DNA of 64,000 bases from Gaiellasilicea sp963806955 (GTDB lineage: Bacteria > Actinomycetota > Thermoleophilia > Gaiellales > Gaiellaceae), in contig CAWDZG010000002.1 of assembly GCA_963806955.1 (NCBI GenBank), positions 1,674,001-1,738,000 of the forward strand, written 5' to 3'. The translations under genes and the position numbers were made by a program. Below the pieces are notes generated by a model that saw nothing but the letters and a program-made list of their open reading frames with translations, was not told the DNA's origin and made no database searches. This document shows, piece after piece, positions 44,395 to 52,562 of the stretch. The stretch's first letter is position 1, and every line of letters begins with the position of its first letter.

Positions 44395-45436
44395 GCCCAC
44401 GCTCCCGGGCCTCGAGGGCCGGAAGATGAACCCCACCCCGCAGCTCGAGGTGGGCCGTGCCGTCTCGCTGACACCGACGAAGCGGCTCGCGGTCGTCGCC
44501 GGCAGCTCCCACCCGGAGCTCGCGCAGAAGATCGCCGGCCATCTCGGCGTCGAGCTCACCGACGTCGAGCACTCCATCTTCGCGGACGGCTCGCCGTACT
44601 TCCGCTTCAACGACTCCGTCCGCGGCGCCGACATGTTCATCGTGCAGACGGCTGCGACGCCGATCGCGCAGAACCTGATGGAGCTGCTGATCATGGTCAA
44701 CGCGGCGAAGCTCGCCTCGGCCAAGCGGATCACGGCCGTGATCCCCTGGTACTTCTACGCGCGCCAGGACAAGAAGTCCCGCCCGCGCGAGCCGATCACG
44801 GCGCGGCTCGTCGCCGACCTGCTCGAGACGGCCGGCGTCGACCGCGTGATCACGATGGACCTGCACGCGGGCCAGGTGCAGGGGTTCTTCCGGATCCCCG
44901 TCGACCACATGGTCGCGGTGCCGATGTTCGCCCAGCACGTGCGCGACCTGCTCGGGCCCGACGTCGAGCGCGTCGCAGTTGCGCCGGATACCGGCCGCGC
45001 CAAGCTGGCGGGTCACTTCGCCGAGATGATCGGCGGCGGTCTCGTCGTCCTCAACAAGGAGCGGCCGGGCCACAACCAGGCCACGATCCGCGGGATCATC
45101 GGCGATGTCGACGGCAAGGTCGCGGTGATGACCGACGACATCATCGACACGGCCGGAACGCTCTGCGCCGGCGCCGAGGCGCTCCGCGCAGCGGGCGCGA
45201 CACGCGTGATCGCCTGCGCCACGCATGCGCTCTTCAACGAGCCCGCGCTCGAGCGGATCGCCGAGAGCGCTTTCGAGCGCGTGATCGTCACCGACACCGT
45301 CCCCGTCGACGAGGTCAACAAGCCCGAGAACATCGAGGTGCTCTCGATCTCCGGCCTGCTCGCCGAGACGATCCAGAACGTCTTCTCCGACGACTCGGTC
45401 TCGGCGATCTTCGCCGGCGAGAACCAGCTCTTCTAG
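44375..45436 (+). CDS. prs: ribose-phosphate pyrophosphokinase (PRPP synthetase)
   Basis: 353 residues from GTG 44375. This start has a strong AAGGAGG 8 bases upstream and lies 20 bases inside glmU; a later internal start (Met 18) would also leave a complete enzyme. Family features: FADGSPYFRFNDSVRGADMF, the catalytic loop PWYFYARQDKKSRPREPI, MDLHAGQVQGFF, the ribose-5-phosphate region VAPDTGRAKLAGHF, and the PRPP-binding VMTDDIIDTAGTLCAGAEAL. It makes PRPP for nucleotide, His, Trp and NAD synthesis. The order glmU-prs-rplY-pth-mfd is conserved in Actinobacteria. Confidence 0.96.
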   Translation: MESGTIEPTLPGLEGRKMNPTPQLEVGRAVSLTPTKRLAVVAGSSHPELAQKIAGHLGVELTDVEHSIFADGSPYFRFNDSVRGADMFIVQTAATPIAQNLMELLIMVNAAKLASAKRITAVIPWYFYARQDKKSRPREPITARLVADLLETAGVDRVITMDLHAGQVQGFFRIPVDHMVAVPMFAQHVRDLLGPDVERVAVAPDTGRAKLAGHFAEMIGGGLVVLNKERPGHNQATIRGIIGDVDGKVAVMTDDIIDTAGTLCAGAEALRAAGATRVIACATHALFNEPALERIAESAFERVIVTDTVPVDEVNKPENIEVLSISGLLAETIQNVFSDDSVSAIFAGENQLF

Positions 45437-45475
45437 GTGCGGTTGAGTTTTCGCGGCGCGGGAACGTAGCGACGC

Positions 45476-45649
45476 ATGCTGCTGCCACGCAAGCTGCTCA
45501 TAATCGTCTACGTCGGGATCGGGATCGTCGTCGCCGCGTCGAAGGACTACCTCGAGAACCTCGACACGTTGAAGCGGGTGCTCTCGGCGCTGCTCGCGAT
45601 CTTCCTCTGGCCGCTGCTCTTCCTCGGCATCGACCTTCACGTCGACTGA
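45476..45649 (+). CDS. 57-residue membrane protein
   Basis: ATG 45476 to TGA 45647 encodes a small protein with two hydrophobic segments: KLLIIVYVGIGIVVAAS and LSALLAIFLWPLLFLGIDLH. They are separated by a polar turn (KDYLENLDTLKR), consistent with a two-helix membrane hairpin. It fills the gap between prs and the inverted repeat before rplY. Codon use (GC third positions, CTC/GTC/ATC-rich) matches the neighbours. Function unknown; similar two-helix proteins are common companions in actinobacterial genomes. Confidence 0.6.
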   Translation: MLLPRKLLIIVYVGIGIVVAASKDYLENLDTLKRVLSALLAIFLWPLLFLGIDLHVD

Positions 45650-45650
45650 C

Positions 45651-45673
45651 CCAAGTAACAGTCTGTTACTTGG
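45651..45673. promoter_or_regulatory. perfect 23-base inverted repeat, candidate operator before rplY
   Basis: CCAAGTAACA-GTC-TGTTACTTGG: ten perfect base pairs around a 3-base centre, notably AT-rich for this genome. It begins 1 base after the small membrane-protein gene and covers the -35 position of the rplY promoter (TATCAT 45681-45686). The shape suits a dimeric repressor site of TetR type. A terminator role for the prs operon is the alternative. Confidence 0.55.
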
Positions 45674-45680
45674 ACTCCGC

Positions 45681-45686
45681 TATCAT
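45681..45686 (+). promoter_or_regulatory. -10 box of a leaderless promoter for rplY
   Basis: TATCAT, 8 bases before GTG 45695. It is directly downstream of the perfect inverted repeat. Confidence 0.6.
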
Positions 45687-45694
45687 CCCCCGCC

Positions 45695-46405
45695 GTGGCT
45701 GGAGAGCGTCATCGCCTAGAGGTCGTCGAACGTGAGCGGCTCGGTTCGCCCGAGTCGCGGCGCCTGCGCAAGCAGGGGCTGATCCCGGGCGTCCTCTACG
45801 GCAAGACGAGCGCGAAGGCGATCGTGATCAGAGATCGCGACCTGCGCGCCGCGCTCACGACCTCGTCGGGTCTGCATGCCGTGCTCGACGTCGTCGTCGA
45901 GGGCCAGAGCACCGCGCATCCTTCGATCCTCAAGGAGTACCAGCGCGATCCCGTCCGCGGTTTCGTGCGCCACGTCGACCTGCAGGAGGTGCGGCTCGAC
46001 GTCGCGATCCACGCGGTCGTCAACGTCCACCTGGTCGGTGGCGACGAGGCGCCGGGCGTGAAGGAAGGCGGCGTGCTCGGCCAGCCGACGACGACGCTCA
46101 ACGTCGAGGCGCTGCCGATGGAGGTGCCCGAGTCGATCGAGGCCGACGTCAGCGCGCTCGAGATGCACGGCTCGCTTCGCCTCGAGGACATCCCGCAGGT
46201 CGAGGGCGTGGCCTTCCTCGACGACCCGCAGGAGACCGTGATCGCGACCGTGTCGCCGCCGATCGTCGAGGTCGAGCCCGAGCCCGTCGAGGGCGAGGAG
46301 CTGGCCGAGGGCGAGGAGGCCCCGGAGGGCGAGGCCGAGGGCGAGACGCCCGAGGGCGAGTCCGCCGGCGAGTCCGACTCCGGCTCCGAATCCACCGAGG
46401 GCTAA
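45695..46405 (+). CDS. rplY: ribosomal protein bL25 (Ctc/long form)
   Basis: 236 residues from GTG 45695. The N-terminal L25 domain binds 5S rRNA: GSPESRRLRKQGLIPGVLYG, then STAHPSILKEYQRDPVRGFV and RHVDLQEVRLDVAIHAVVNV. The C-terminal TL5/Ctc beta domain follows (GVLGQPTTTLNVEALPMEVP). It ends in an acidic low-complexity tail of about 50 residues rich in Glu and Gly. Ctc proteins are general-stress ribosomal proteins in Gram-positives, which fits the presence of a candidate operator. TAATG couples it to pth. Confidence 0.95.
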   Translation: MAGERHRLEVVERERLGSPESRRLRKQGLIPGVLYGKTSAKAIVIRDRDLRAALTTSSGLHAVLDVVVEGQSTAHPSILKEYQRDPVRGFVRHVDLQEVRLDVAIHAVVNVHLVGGDEAPGVKEGGVLGQPTTTLNVEALPMEVPESIEADVSALEMHGSLRLEDIPQVEGVAFLDDPQETVIATVSPPIVEVEPEPVEGEELAEGEEAPEGEAEGETPEGESAGESDSGSESTEG

Positions 46406-46998
46406 TGCGCCTCTTCCGTCGGGGCGAGAGCGCCTCGACGCTGGACCTGCTCGTCGTCGGCCTCGGCAACCCCGGCCGCGAGCACGCGCTCGACCGTCAC
46501 AACGCCGGCTGGATGGTCGTGGACGAGCTCGCGCGGCGCCACGACGGCTCCTTCCGCTCCAAGTTCTCCGGCCAGCTCGCCGAGGTCCGCCTCGACGGGC
46601 TGAAGCTCGCGCTGCTGAAGCCGGAGACCTACATGAACCTCTCCGGCAGCTCGCTCGGCGCAGCGGCGCGGTTCTACAAGCTGCCGACCGAGCAGCTCGC
46701 CGTCGTCCACGACGACGTCGACCTCGAGCCCGGGCGGATCCAGGTGCGCCTCGGCGGCGGCCTCGCCGGGCACAACGGGCTCCGCTCGATCCGGCAGGCG
46801 CTCGGCTCGGCCGAGTTCCTCCGCGTCCGCGCCGGTGTCGGCCGCCCCGGCCGCGGCGACCGGCGGCCCATCGCCGACTACGTGCTCAGCGCCTTCACGC
46901 CCGAGGACGACGCGGAGACGCTCGTCGCCCACGCCGCCGACGCGGTCGAGACGCTCGTGCGCGACGGCCTCGACGAGGCGCAGCGCCGCTTCAACTAG
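46405..46998 (+). CDS. pth: peptidyl-tRNA hydrolase
   Basis: 197 residues from ATG 46405. VVGLGNPGREHALDRHNAGW contains the catalytic His, LLKPETYMNLSGSSL the substrate-binding Asn, and AVVHDDVDLEPGRIQVRLGG the catalytic Asp; GHNGLRSIRQALGS follows. It cleaves peptidyl-tRNA released from stalled ribosomes. The start overlaps the rplY stop by one base. Its stop overlaps the convergent greA by four bases. Confidence 0.96.
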   Translation: MRLFRRGESASTLDLLVVGLGNPGREHALDRHNAGWMVVDELARRHDGSFRSKFSGQLAEVRLDGLKLALLKPETYMNLSGSSLGAAARFYKLPTEQLAVVHDDVDLEPGRIQVRLGGGLAGHNGLRSIRQALGSAEFLRVRAGVGRPGRGDRRPIADYVLSAFTPEDDAETLVAHAADAVETLVRDGLDEAQRRFN

Positions 46999-47447
46999 GC
47001 GGCGCGGACGGCGACGACCTTCGCCGTCCAGGGGCCCTTCGGCGCCTGCACCTTCACCTTGTCGCCGACCTTGGCGCCGACGAGCGCGGAGCCGAGCGGG
47101 GAGTCGGTCGCGACGCCGCCGACGCTCGAGATCTCGACCTCGAAGCGGCCGCCGCTCTCGTCCTCGACCTCGACGAGCGAGCCGACGCCGACGGTGCCGT
47201 CCTCGGCCTGCTCGACGATCACCGCGCTCTCCACCCGATGGCGGAGGATCGCGATCCGGCGCTCGAGCAGCCCCTGCTCGTTCTTCGCGTCGTGGTAGGC
47301 GAAGTTCTCGGAGAGGTCGCCGAAACCGCGCGCCGTCGCGATCGCCTCGATCAGCTCGGCGCGCTTCGGCCCCTCGAGCTCGGCCAGTTCCTCGGCCAGC
47401 GCGTCACGCTGCTCCTGCGTCATCGACTCCGGTGCGCGCTCACCCAT
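46995..47447 (-). CDS. greA: transcription elongation factor GreA
   Basis: 150 residues from ATG 47447. An upstream in-frame ATG at 47456 would be overlapped by the TACGAT box, so the later one is chosen. The N-terminal coiled coil has LAELEGPKRAELIEAIATAR, GDLSENFAYHDAKNEQGLLE with the acidic tip residues, and RRIAILRHRV. The C-terminal FKBP-like domain has GVGSLVEVEDESGG, ATDSPLGSALVGAKVGDKV. GreA rescues backtracked RNA polymerase by stimulating transcript cleavage. It is divergent from mfd, which also acts on stalled polymerase. Confidence 0.96.
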   Translation of the reverse strand: MGERAPESMTQEQRDALAEELAELEGPKRAELIEAIATARGFGDLSENFAYHDAKNEQGLLERRIAILRHRVESAVIVEQAEDGTVGVGSLVEVEDESGGRFEVEISSVGGVATDSPLGSALVGAKVGDKVKVQAPKGPWTAKVVAVRAA

Positions 47448-47454
47448 GCCCCGC

Positions 47455-47460
47455 ATCGTA
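47455..47460 (-). promoter_or_regulatory. -10 box of a leaderless promoter for greA
   Basis: TACGAT on the minus strand, 7 bases before ATG 47447. Confidence 0.6.
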
Positions 47461-47471
47461 GACTGCCCCCC

Positions 47472-47490
47472 GCGGAAACGGCGTTTCCGC
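47472..47490. promoter_or_regulatory. perfect 8-3-8 inverted repeat between greA and mfd
   Basis: GCGGAAAC-GGC-GTTTCCGC lies 8 bases before the mfd ATG and over the expected -35 region of the greA promoter. A single protein bound here could affect both genes. It is not the GAAC-N4-GTTC SOS box of other actinobacteria. Confidence 0.45.
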
Positions 47491-47498
47491 CTGTCGTC

Positions 47499-50400
47499 AT
47501 GGACCAGCCGGTACTCCACTCGTTCGTCAGGGAACTGCTCGCGCTCGAGCGCCTGCAGGCGTTCGCGGCCGCCCTCCCGGCGCGGGCGCGGGTCTCGGAG
47601 CCGGTGCTGCCGCTCGTGCTCGCCGCGCTGCACGAGCAGCTCGGGCGCGGGCTCGTGGTGCTGCTGCCGGAGGACGCCGACGCGCGCGATGCGGCCGAGG
47701 CGGCGGGCTGGTTCCTCGGTTCCGAGCGCGTCGCGCTCCTGCCCGGCCGCGGTGTCCGTTGGGGCTCGGGGCTCGAGCCGCCGCCGCATCTCGTCGGCGA
47801 GCGGGCCCGCGCGCTCGACGTGCTCGCGGGCGGCGGGCTCGTGTGCGCGTCCGCGATTGCGCTCGCCGAGGGAGCGCCGCCGCCGTCCGCGCGGCCCGAG
47901 CCGATCGCCCTTACCGTCGGCGCCGAGCCCGGACTGGACGGCCTCGCCGAGCGCCTCGCGCTCTCCGGCTACGAGCGCGTCGACCGGGCCGAGGAGCGCG
48001 GCCAGTTCGCCGTGCGCGGCGGCCTCGTCGACGTCTTCCCGACCACGGGCCGCGAGCCGCTGCGGATCGACCTCTACGGCGACGAGATCGAGCAGGTGCG
48101 CGCCTTCTCGCCGTTCACGCAGCGGGCGTTGCACCCGGTCGAGAGCGCGGTGCTCTATCCCGCCGTCGAGCGGCTGGCCGATCTCGCCGAGCCGACGCTC
48201 GCCGACGACGAGGACGTCCAGACGACGATCGCCGAGATCCCGGACGACCTGGTGCTGCTGCTCGACCGCGCGGCCGACATCGTCTGGGAGCGGGACGAGG
48301 TGAAGCGCGTGTGGTCGGAGGAGGGGCTCGACCCGATCTCGCTCGCCGGTGCCTCCGAGCTCGACCCGTTCCCGCACGGCCAGCCGTTCTCGTTCGAGGC
48401 GCAGCGGCCGGCGATCGCGGCCCGCGGGCTCGCCGAGGCCGAGACGGAGCTGAACGGCTTCGTCCGCGGCGGCAACCGCGTCGTCGTCGCCTTCCCGCAC
48501 GCGGGTGAGGCGCTCCGCACCGGCAACCTGCTCAAGCGAGCCGAGTCGCGCGTCCTCGCAGCGGGGGAGGAGCTGCCCAAGGAGCCGGAGCTGCTCTTCG
48601 CGGTCGCTCCCGCCCGGCGCGGCTTCGTCTGGCGCGAGCTCGGTCTCGTCCTCCTCCCCGACACGCAGGTCTTCCGCAAGCGGCCGCCGCGCGCGGACCG
48701 CAGGCTCGGCCGCGCGCTCGCCTCGTTCGCCGACCTGCGCAGCGGCGACTTCATCGTCCACGAGGACCACGGGGTCGGGAAGCTGCTCGGCTTCGAGACG
48801 AAGGAGGTCGCCGGGGTCACGCGGGACTACCTCTTCCTCGCGTTCCGCGGCGACGACCGGCTGTACGTCCCGCACGAGCAGCTCGGGAAGATCTCGAAGT
48901 ACATCGGCGCCGACGCCGGCGCGCCCACGCTCTCGAAGCTCGGCGGCAAGGCGTGGCAGAACCTGAAGTCGCGGGCGCGCGAGAGCGTCCAGGAGCTCGC
49001 GACGGAGCTGATCGCCCTCTACGCGCAGAGGCAGCAGGCGCCCGGCACCGCGTACGAGCTCGAGCACGAGTGGCTCGAGCGGCTCGAGGCGGAGTTCCCC
49101 TACCGGGAGACCGAGGATCAGGCGCGCGCGATCGAGGCGGTGAAGGAGGACCTCGAGGCGCCGCGACCGATGGACCGGCTCGTCTGCGGCGACGTCGGCT
49201 TCGGCAAGACCGAGGTCGCCGTCCGCGCCGCCTTCGCCGCCGCCGTCAACGGCAAGCAGACCCTCGTCCTCTGCCCGACGACGATCCTCGCCGAGCAGCA
49301 CTGGAACACGTTCAAGGAGCGCTACCGCGACTTCCCGGTCCGCGTCGAGATGGTCTCGCGCTTCCGCAGGCCGGCCGAGACGAAGCAGGTGCTCGCCGAC
49401 TTCGCCGAGGGGAAGATCGAGGTGCTCGTCGGCACGCACCGTGTTCTTTCCCGCGACGTGATCCCGAAGGACCTCGGCCTCGTCATCCTCGACGAGGAAC
49501 AGCGCTTCGGCGTCGCGCAGAAGGAGCTGCTGCGCTCGCTCCGGCTCGAGGTCGACGTGCTCGCGCTCTCCGCCACCCCGATCCCGCGCACGCTCCACAT
49601 GTCGCTCTCGGGCCTGCGCGACATCTCGATCATCGAGACGCCGCCCGAGGGGCGCCGGCCGATCCGGACGACGGTCGGCGAGTACGACGAGGAGCTGATC
49701 AAGACCGCGCTCGAGCGCGAGATCGCCCGCGACGGGCAGGCGTTCTACCTCCACAACCGGGTCGACACGATCGAGGAGGCCGCCGAGAAGCTGCAGCAGC
49801 TCTGCCCGAAGCTCCGCTTCATCGTCGCGCACGGCCAGATGAGGGAGCGCGAGCTGGAGGAGAAGATGCACGCCTTCCTGCGTGGCGACGCCGACGTGCT
49901 CATCTCGACGACGATCATCGAGTCGGGCATCGACATCCCGCAGGCCAACACGCTGATCGTCGAGCGCGCCGACACGCTCGGCCTCAGCCAGCTCTACCAG
50001 ATCCGCGGACGCGTCGGCCGCTCGGACGTGACGGCGCACGCCTACCTGCTCTATCCCGACGCGATGGAGCTCTCGCCCGAGGCGCGGGCGCGCCTCTCGA
50101 CGCTCGCCGACCACACCGAGCTCGGCGCCGGCTTCCAGATCGCGATGCGGGATCTCGAGATCCGCGGCGCCGGCGACCTGCTCGGCGCCGAGCAGTCCGG
50201 CCACGTCGCGGCGCTCGGCTTCGAGCTCTACGTCGAGATGCTCGCCGAGGCGGTCGCGGAGCTGCAGGGACAGCGCCGCCTCGCCACCCGCCCCGTTCGG
50301 GTCGACGCCCGTGTCGACGCCTACGTCCCCGCGAGCTACGTCTCCTCCGAAGCGCTGAAGATCGACATCCACCGCCGGCTCGCGCTCGCCGAGTCCGACG

Positions 50401-50714
50401 ACGAGCTGCGCGAGCTGCACGCCGCGCTCGAGGACCGGTACGGCTCCGTCCCGGAGCCGGTCGAGAACCTGTTCGCGATCCAGGAGGCGAAGCTGAAGCT
50501 CGCGCGGCTCGGCGCCGACTATCTGATCTACCGCGGGGGCCGTGCGACCGTCGGACCGCTTCTGCTCGGCTCGGCCGAGCTGCGGGCGCTGCGCGACGTC
50601 TCGGACACTGCCGTCTACACGAGCGCCAAGCGCGAGGTCTCACGGCGAACCGAGGCGCTTGCAGGGGCGATCGAGCTCGTCGATGCTATCGTGATAGCTC
50701 GTCAGGCGGCCTAA
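47499..50714 (+). CDS. mfd: transcription-repair coupling factor Mfd
   Basis: 1071 residues from ATG 47499. The N-terminal UvrB-like region includes GQFAVRGGLVDVFPTTGREP. The polymerase-interacting domain starts at GDFIVHEDHGVGKLLGFETK. The RecG-type translocase has VCGDVGFGKTEVAVRAAF (Walker A), VGTHRVLSRDV, LVILDEEQRFGVAQK (DEEQ box), LALSATPIPRTL, IESGIDIPQANTLIVERAD and IRGRVGRSDVTAHAYLL. The C-terminal autoinhibitory domain is complete. Mfd removes RNA polymerase stalled at lesions and recruits UvrA. No TANNNT box precedes it; the inverted repeat 8 bases upstream may control it. Confidence 0.97.
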   Translation: MDQPVLHSFVRELLALERLQAFAAALPARARVSEPVLPLVLAALHEQLGRGLVVLLPEDADARDAAEAAGWFLGSERVALLPGRGVRWGSGLEPPPHLVGERARALDVLAGGGLVCASAIALAEGAPPPSARPEPIALTVGAEPGLDGLAERLALSGYERVDRAEERGQFAVRGGLVDVFPTTGREPLRIDLYGDEIEQVRAFSPFTQRALHPVESAVLYPAVERLADLAEPTLADDEDVQTTIAEIPDDLVLLLDRAADIVWERDEVKRVWSEEGLDPISLAGASELDPFPHGQPFSFEAQRPAIAARGLAEAETELNGFVRGGNRVVVAFPHAGEALRTGNLLKRAESRVLAAGEELPKEPELLFAVAPARRGFVWRELGLVLLPDTQVFRKRPPRADRRLGRALASFADLRSGDFIVHEDHGVGKLLGFETKEVAGVTRDYLFLAFRGDDRLYVPHEQLGKISKYIGADAGAPTLSKLGGKAWQNLKSRARESVQELATELIALYAQRQQAPGTAYELEHEWLERLEAEFPYRETEDQARAIEAVKEDLEAPRPMDRLVCGDVGFGKTEVAVRAAFAAAVNGKQTLVLCPTTILAEQHWNTFKERYRDFPVRVEMVSRFRRPAETKQVLADFAEGKIEVLVGTHRVLSRDVIPKDLGLVILDEEQRFGVAQKELLRSLRLEVDVLALSATPIPRTLHMSLSGLRDISIIETPPEGRRPIRTTVGEYDEELIKTALEREIARDGQAFYLHNRVDTIEEAAEKLQQLCPKLRFIVAHGQMRERELEEKMHAFLRGDADVLISTTIIESGIDIPQANTLIVERADTLGLSQLYQIRGRVGRSDVTAHAYLLYPDAMELSPEARARLSTLADHTELGAGFQIAMRDLEIRGAGDLLGAEQSGHVAALGFELYVEMLAEAVAELQGQRRLATRPVRVDARVDAYVPASYVSSEALKIDIHRRLALAESDDELRELHAALEDRYGSVPEPVENLFAIQEAKLKLARLGADYLIYRGGRATVGPLLLGSAELRALRDVSDTAVYTSAKREVSRRTEALAGAIELVDAIVIARQAA
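50685..50698. promoter_or_regulatory. 14-base palindrome at the end of mfd
   Basis: GCTATC-GT-GATAGC is a perfect palindrome inside the last codons of mfd, 51 bases before the foldase start. It contains a TATCGT hexamer that could serve as -10 box for a transcript with a leader of about 50 bases. Confidence 0.35.
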
Positions 50715-50749
50715 ATCGCCCCACCGCGACTACCTGGAGCTTTCCCACC

Positions 50750-51760
50750 ATGAAGATCTCTCGTCTCGTCATCCTCCTTTGCGCGCTCGCAGCGCTGACG
50801 CTCGCCGGTTGTGGCGGCGGGAGCGACAAGGTTCCGCCGGACGCGGTCGCGGTCGTCGACGGCAACGAGATTGCGAAGAGCGACTACGACGCGCTGATCG
50901 CACAGGCGAAGAAGAGCTACACGAATCAGAAGCGCGAGTTCCCGCAGGCGGGGTCGCAGGAGTTCCAGACGCTGAAGAACCAGGCCGTGCAGTTCCTCGT
51001 CCAGCGCGCGCAGTTCGAGCAGGAGGCGAAGGATCTCGACGTCGAGGTCACCGACAAGCAGGTCGACGACCGGCTCGCGCAGATCCAGAAGCAGTACTTC
51101 GGCGGCGACAAGGCGAAGTACGACAAGCAGCTGAAGGAGCAGGGGCTGACGGAGAAGCAGGTGCGCAACGACATCCGCGCCCAGGTCGTCTCCGAGAAGA
51201 TCTTCGAGCGGGTCACCCGTGACGTGAAGGTGACCGACAAGCAGATCGAGGAGTACTACGCGAAGAACAAGGCGCAGTACAGCCAGCCCGAGAGCCGCGA
51301 CGTGCGCCACATCCTCGTCAAGACGAAGAAGCAGGCTGACAGCCTCTACACCCAGCTGAAGGCGAACGGCGACTTCGCCGCGCTCGCGAAGAAGTTCTCG
51401 GAGGACACCGGCTCCAAGGCCAACGGCGGCAAGTTGACGATCTCGAAGGGACAGACCGTCGCGCCCTTCGACGCGACCGCGTTCGCGTTGAAGAAGGGCG
51501 AGCTCTCGAAGCCCGTCAAGACCGAGTTCGGCTTCCACATCATCGAGGCTCTGAGCGACACGAAGGCCGCGAAGGTGACCCCGCTGAAGGAGGTCAAGGA
51601 CTCGATCCGCCAGCAGCTGCAGCAGACCCAGAAGAACGAGGCCATGACCAAGTGGGTCGAGGAGCTGAAGAAGGACTACGAGGAGAAGATCAACTACGCG
51701 GTCGGCTTCTCGCCGCCGCCGGCCGCCACGGGCACCACGAGCACTTCCGAAAACGGGTAG
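50750..51760 (+). CDS. SurA/PrsA-like lipoprotein foldase (parvulin peptidyl-prolyl isomerase)
   Basis: 336 residues from ATG 50750, with GGAG 8 bases upstream. A lipoprotein signal (VILLCALAALTLAGC, Cys 21) anchors it outside the cell. A SurA_N-type helical chaperone region follows (DGNEIAKSDYDALIAQAKK onward) with many Lys/Gln-rich helices. The parvulin domain has RDVRHILVKTKKQADSLYTQ, FAALAKKFSEDTGSKANGGK, FDATAFALKKGELSKPVKTE and FGFHIIEAL. The C-terminus is a Ser/Thr-rich tail. It helps fold exported proteins, probably including the wall enzymes of this window. Not part of the mycobacterial version of this block. Confidence 0.92.
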   Translation: MKISRLVILLCALAALTLAGCGGGSDKVPPDAVAVVDGNEIAKSDYDALIAQAKKSYTNQKREFPQAGSQEFQTLKNQAVQFLVQRAQFEQEAKDLDVEVTDKQVDDRLAQIQKQYFGGDKAKYDKQLKEQGLTEKQVRNDIRAQVVSEKIFERVTRDVKVTDKQIEEYYAKNKAQYSQPESRDVRHILVKTKKQADSLYTQLKANGDFAALAKKFSEDTGSKANGGKLTISKGQTVAPFDATAFALKKGELSKPVKTEFGFHIIEALSDTKAAKVTPLKEVKDSIRQQLQQTQKNEAMTKWVEELKKDYEEKINYAVGFSPPPAATGTTSTSENG

Positions 51761-51764
51761 CGGA

Positions 51765-52562
51765 GTGCCGCCTCTCGGCGAGGCGCTCGAGGAGCTACAG
51801 GAGCTGACGCAGCGGCTGCGCCGCGACTGCCCCTGGGACCGCGAGCAGACTGCCGGCACGATCGTGCCGCACACCGTGGAGGAGGCCTACGAGGTCGCCG
51901 ACGCGGCGGGCTCGGGCGATCCGGCGAAGCTGCTCGACGAGCTCGGCGACCTGCTCTTCCAGGTCTACTTCCTCGCGCTCCTGCTCGAGGAGCAGGGCGA
52001 CGGCGACCTCGAGCAGGTGGCGCGCGCGGTGCACGCGAAGCTCGTCCGCCGGCACCCGCACGTCTTCGGCGACGTCGAGGCGAAGACCGCCGGGCGCGTC
52101 CGCGAGCGCTGGGAGCAGGTGAAGTCCGAGCAGGAGGGCCGCCAGGGCATCTTCCATGACGTCCCTGCGTCGCTGCCCGCGCTGCTGCAGGCCAGGAAGC
52201 TGCAGCGGCGTGCCGTCGCGGCCGGCTTCGACTGGCCCGACCTGGACGGTCCGCTGGCGAAGGTGCGGGAGGAGCTGGGCGAGCTCGAGGAAGAGATTGC
52301 GCGAACCGGCGAGCCCAGCCCCGAGACGGAGGCCGACCGGAAGGTGGCGCACGAGGTCGGCGACCTCCTCTTCACGGTCGTCAACCTCGCCAGGCGCCTG
52401 AACGTCGACCCGGAGCTCGCGCTGCGCGGTACGAATCTGCGGTTCGTCCAGCGCGTCGAGCGGGCCGAGGAGCTCGCCGCCGCCCAGGGCGAGCGCTGGA
52501 GCGAGCTGCCGCTCGCCGAGCAGGACCGCTACTACGAGCAGGCAAAGGAGGAGACCGGATGA
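51765..52562 (+). CDS. mazG: nucleoside triphosphate pyrophosphohydrolase MazG
   Basis: 265 residues from GTG 51765, four bases after the foldase stop. It has two MazG helical modules. The first has CPWDREQTAGTIVPHTVEEA, YEVADA and LLDELGDLLFQVYFLALLLE (EExxE...ExxD metal-binding set). The second has FDWPDLDGPLAKVREELGEL, EEEIA and HEVGDLLFTVVNLARRL. It hydrolyses non-canonical NTPs and may lower (p)ppGpp. The ATGA overlap with eno is the conserved actinobacterial arrangement. Confidence 0.95.
   Translation: MPPLGEALEELQELTQRLRRDCPWDREQTAGTIVPHTVEEAYEVADAAGSGDPAKLLDELGDLLFQVYFLALLLEEQGDGDLEQVARAVHAKLVRRHPHVFGDVEAKTAGRVRERWEQVKSEQEGRQGIFHDVPASLPALLQARKLQRRAVAAGFDWPDLDGPLAKVREELGELEEEIARTGEPSPETEADRKVAHEVGDLLFTVVNLARRLNVDPELALRGTNLRFVQRVERAEELAAAQGERWSELPLAEQDRYYEQAKEETG

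Noticed and set aside
46995..50420. Minus-strand open frame of more than 1100 codons opposite mfd
   Set aside because: Only its last 150 codons (greA) are real. The rest mirrors mfd in a high-GC genome where stop codons are rare, and the translation is a repetitive Arg/Leu/Val/Asp mixture without any domain.
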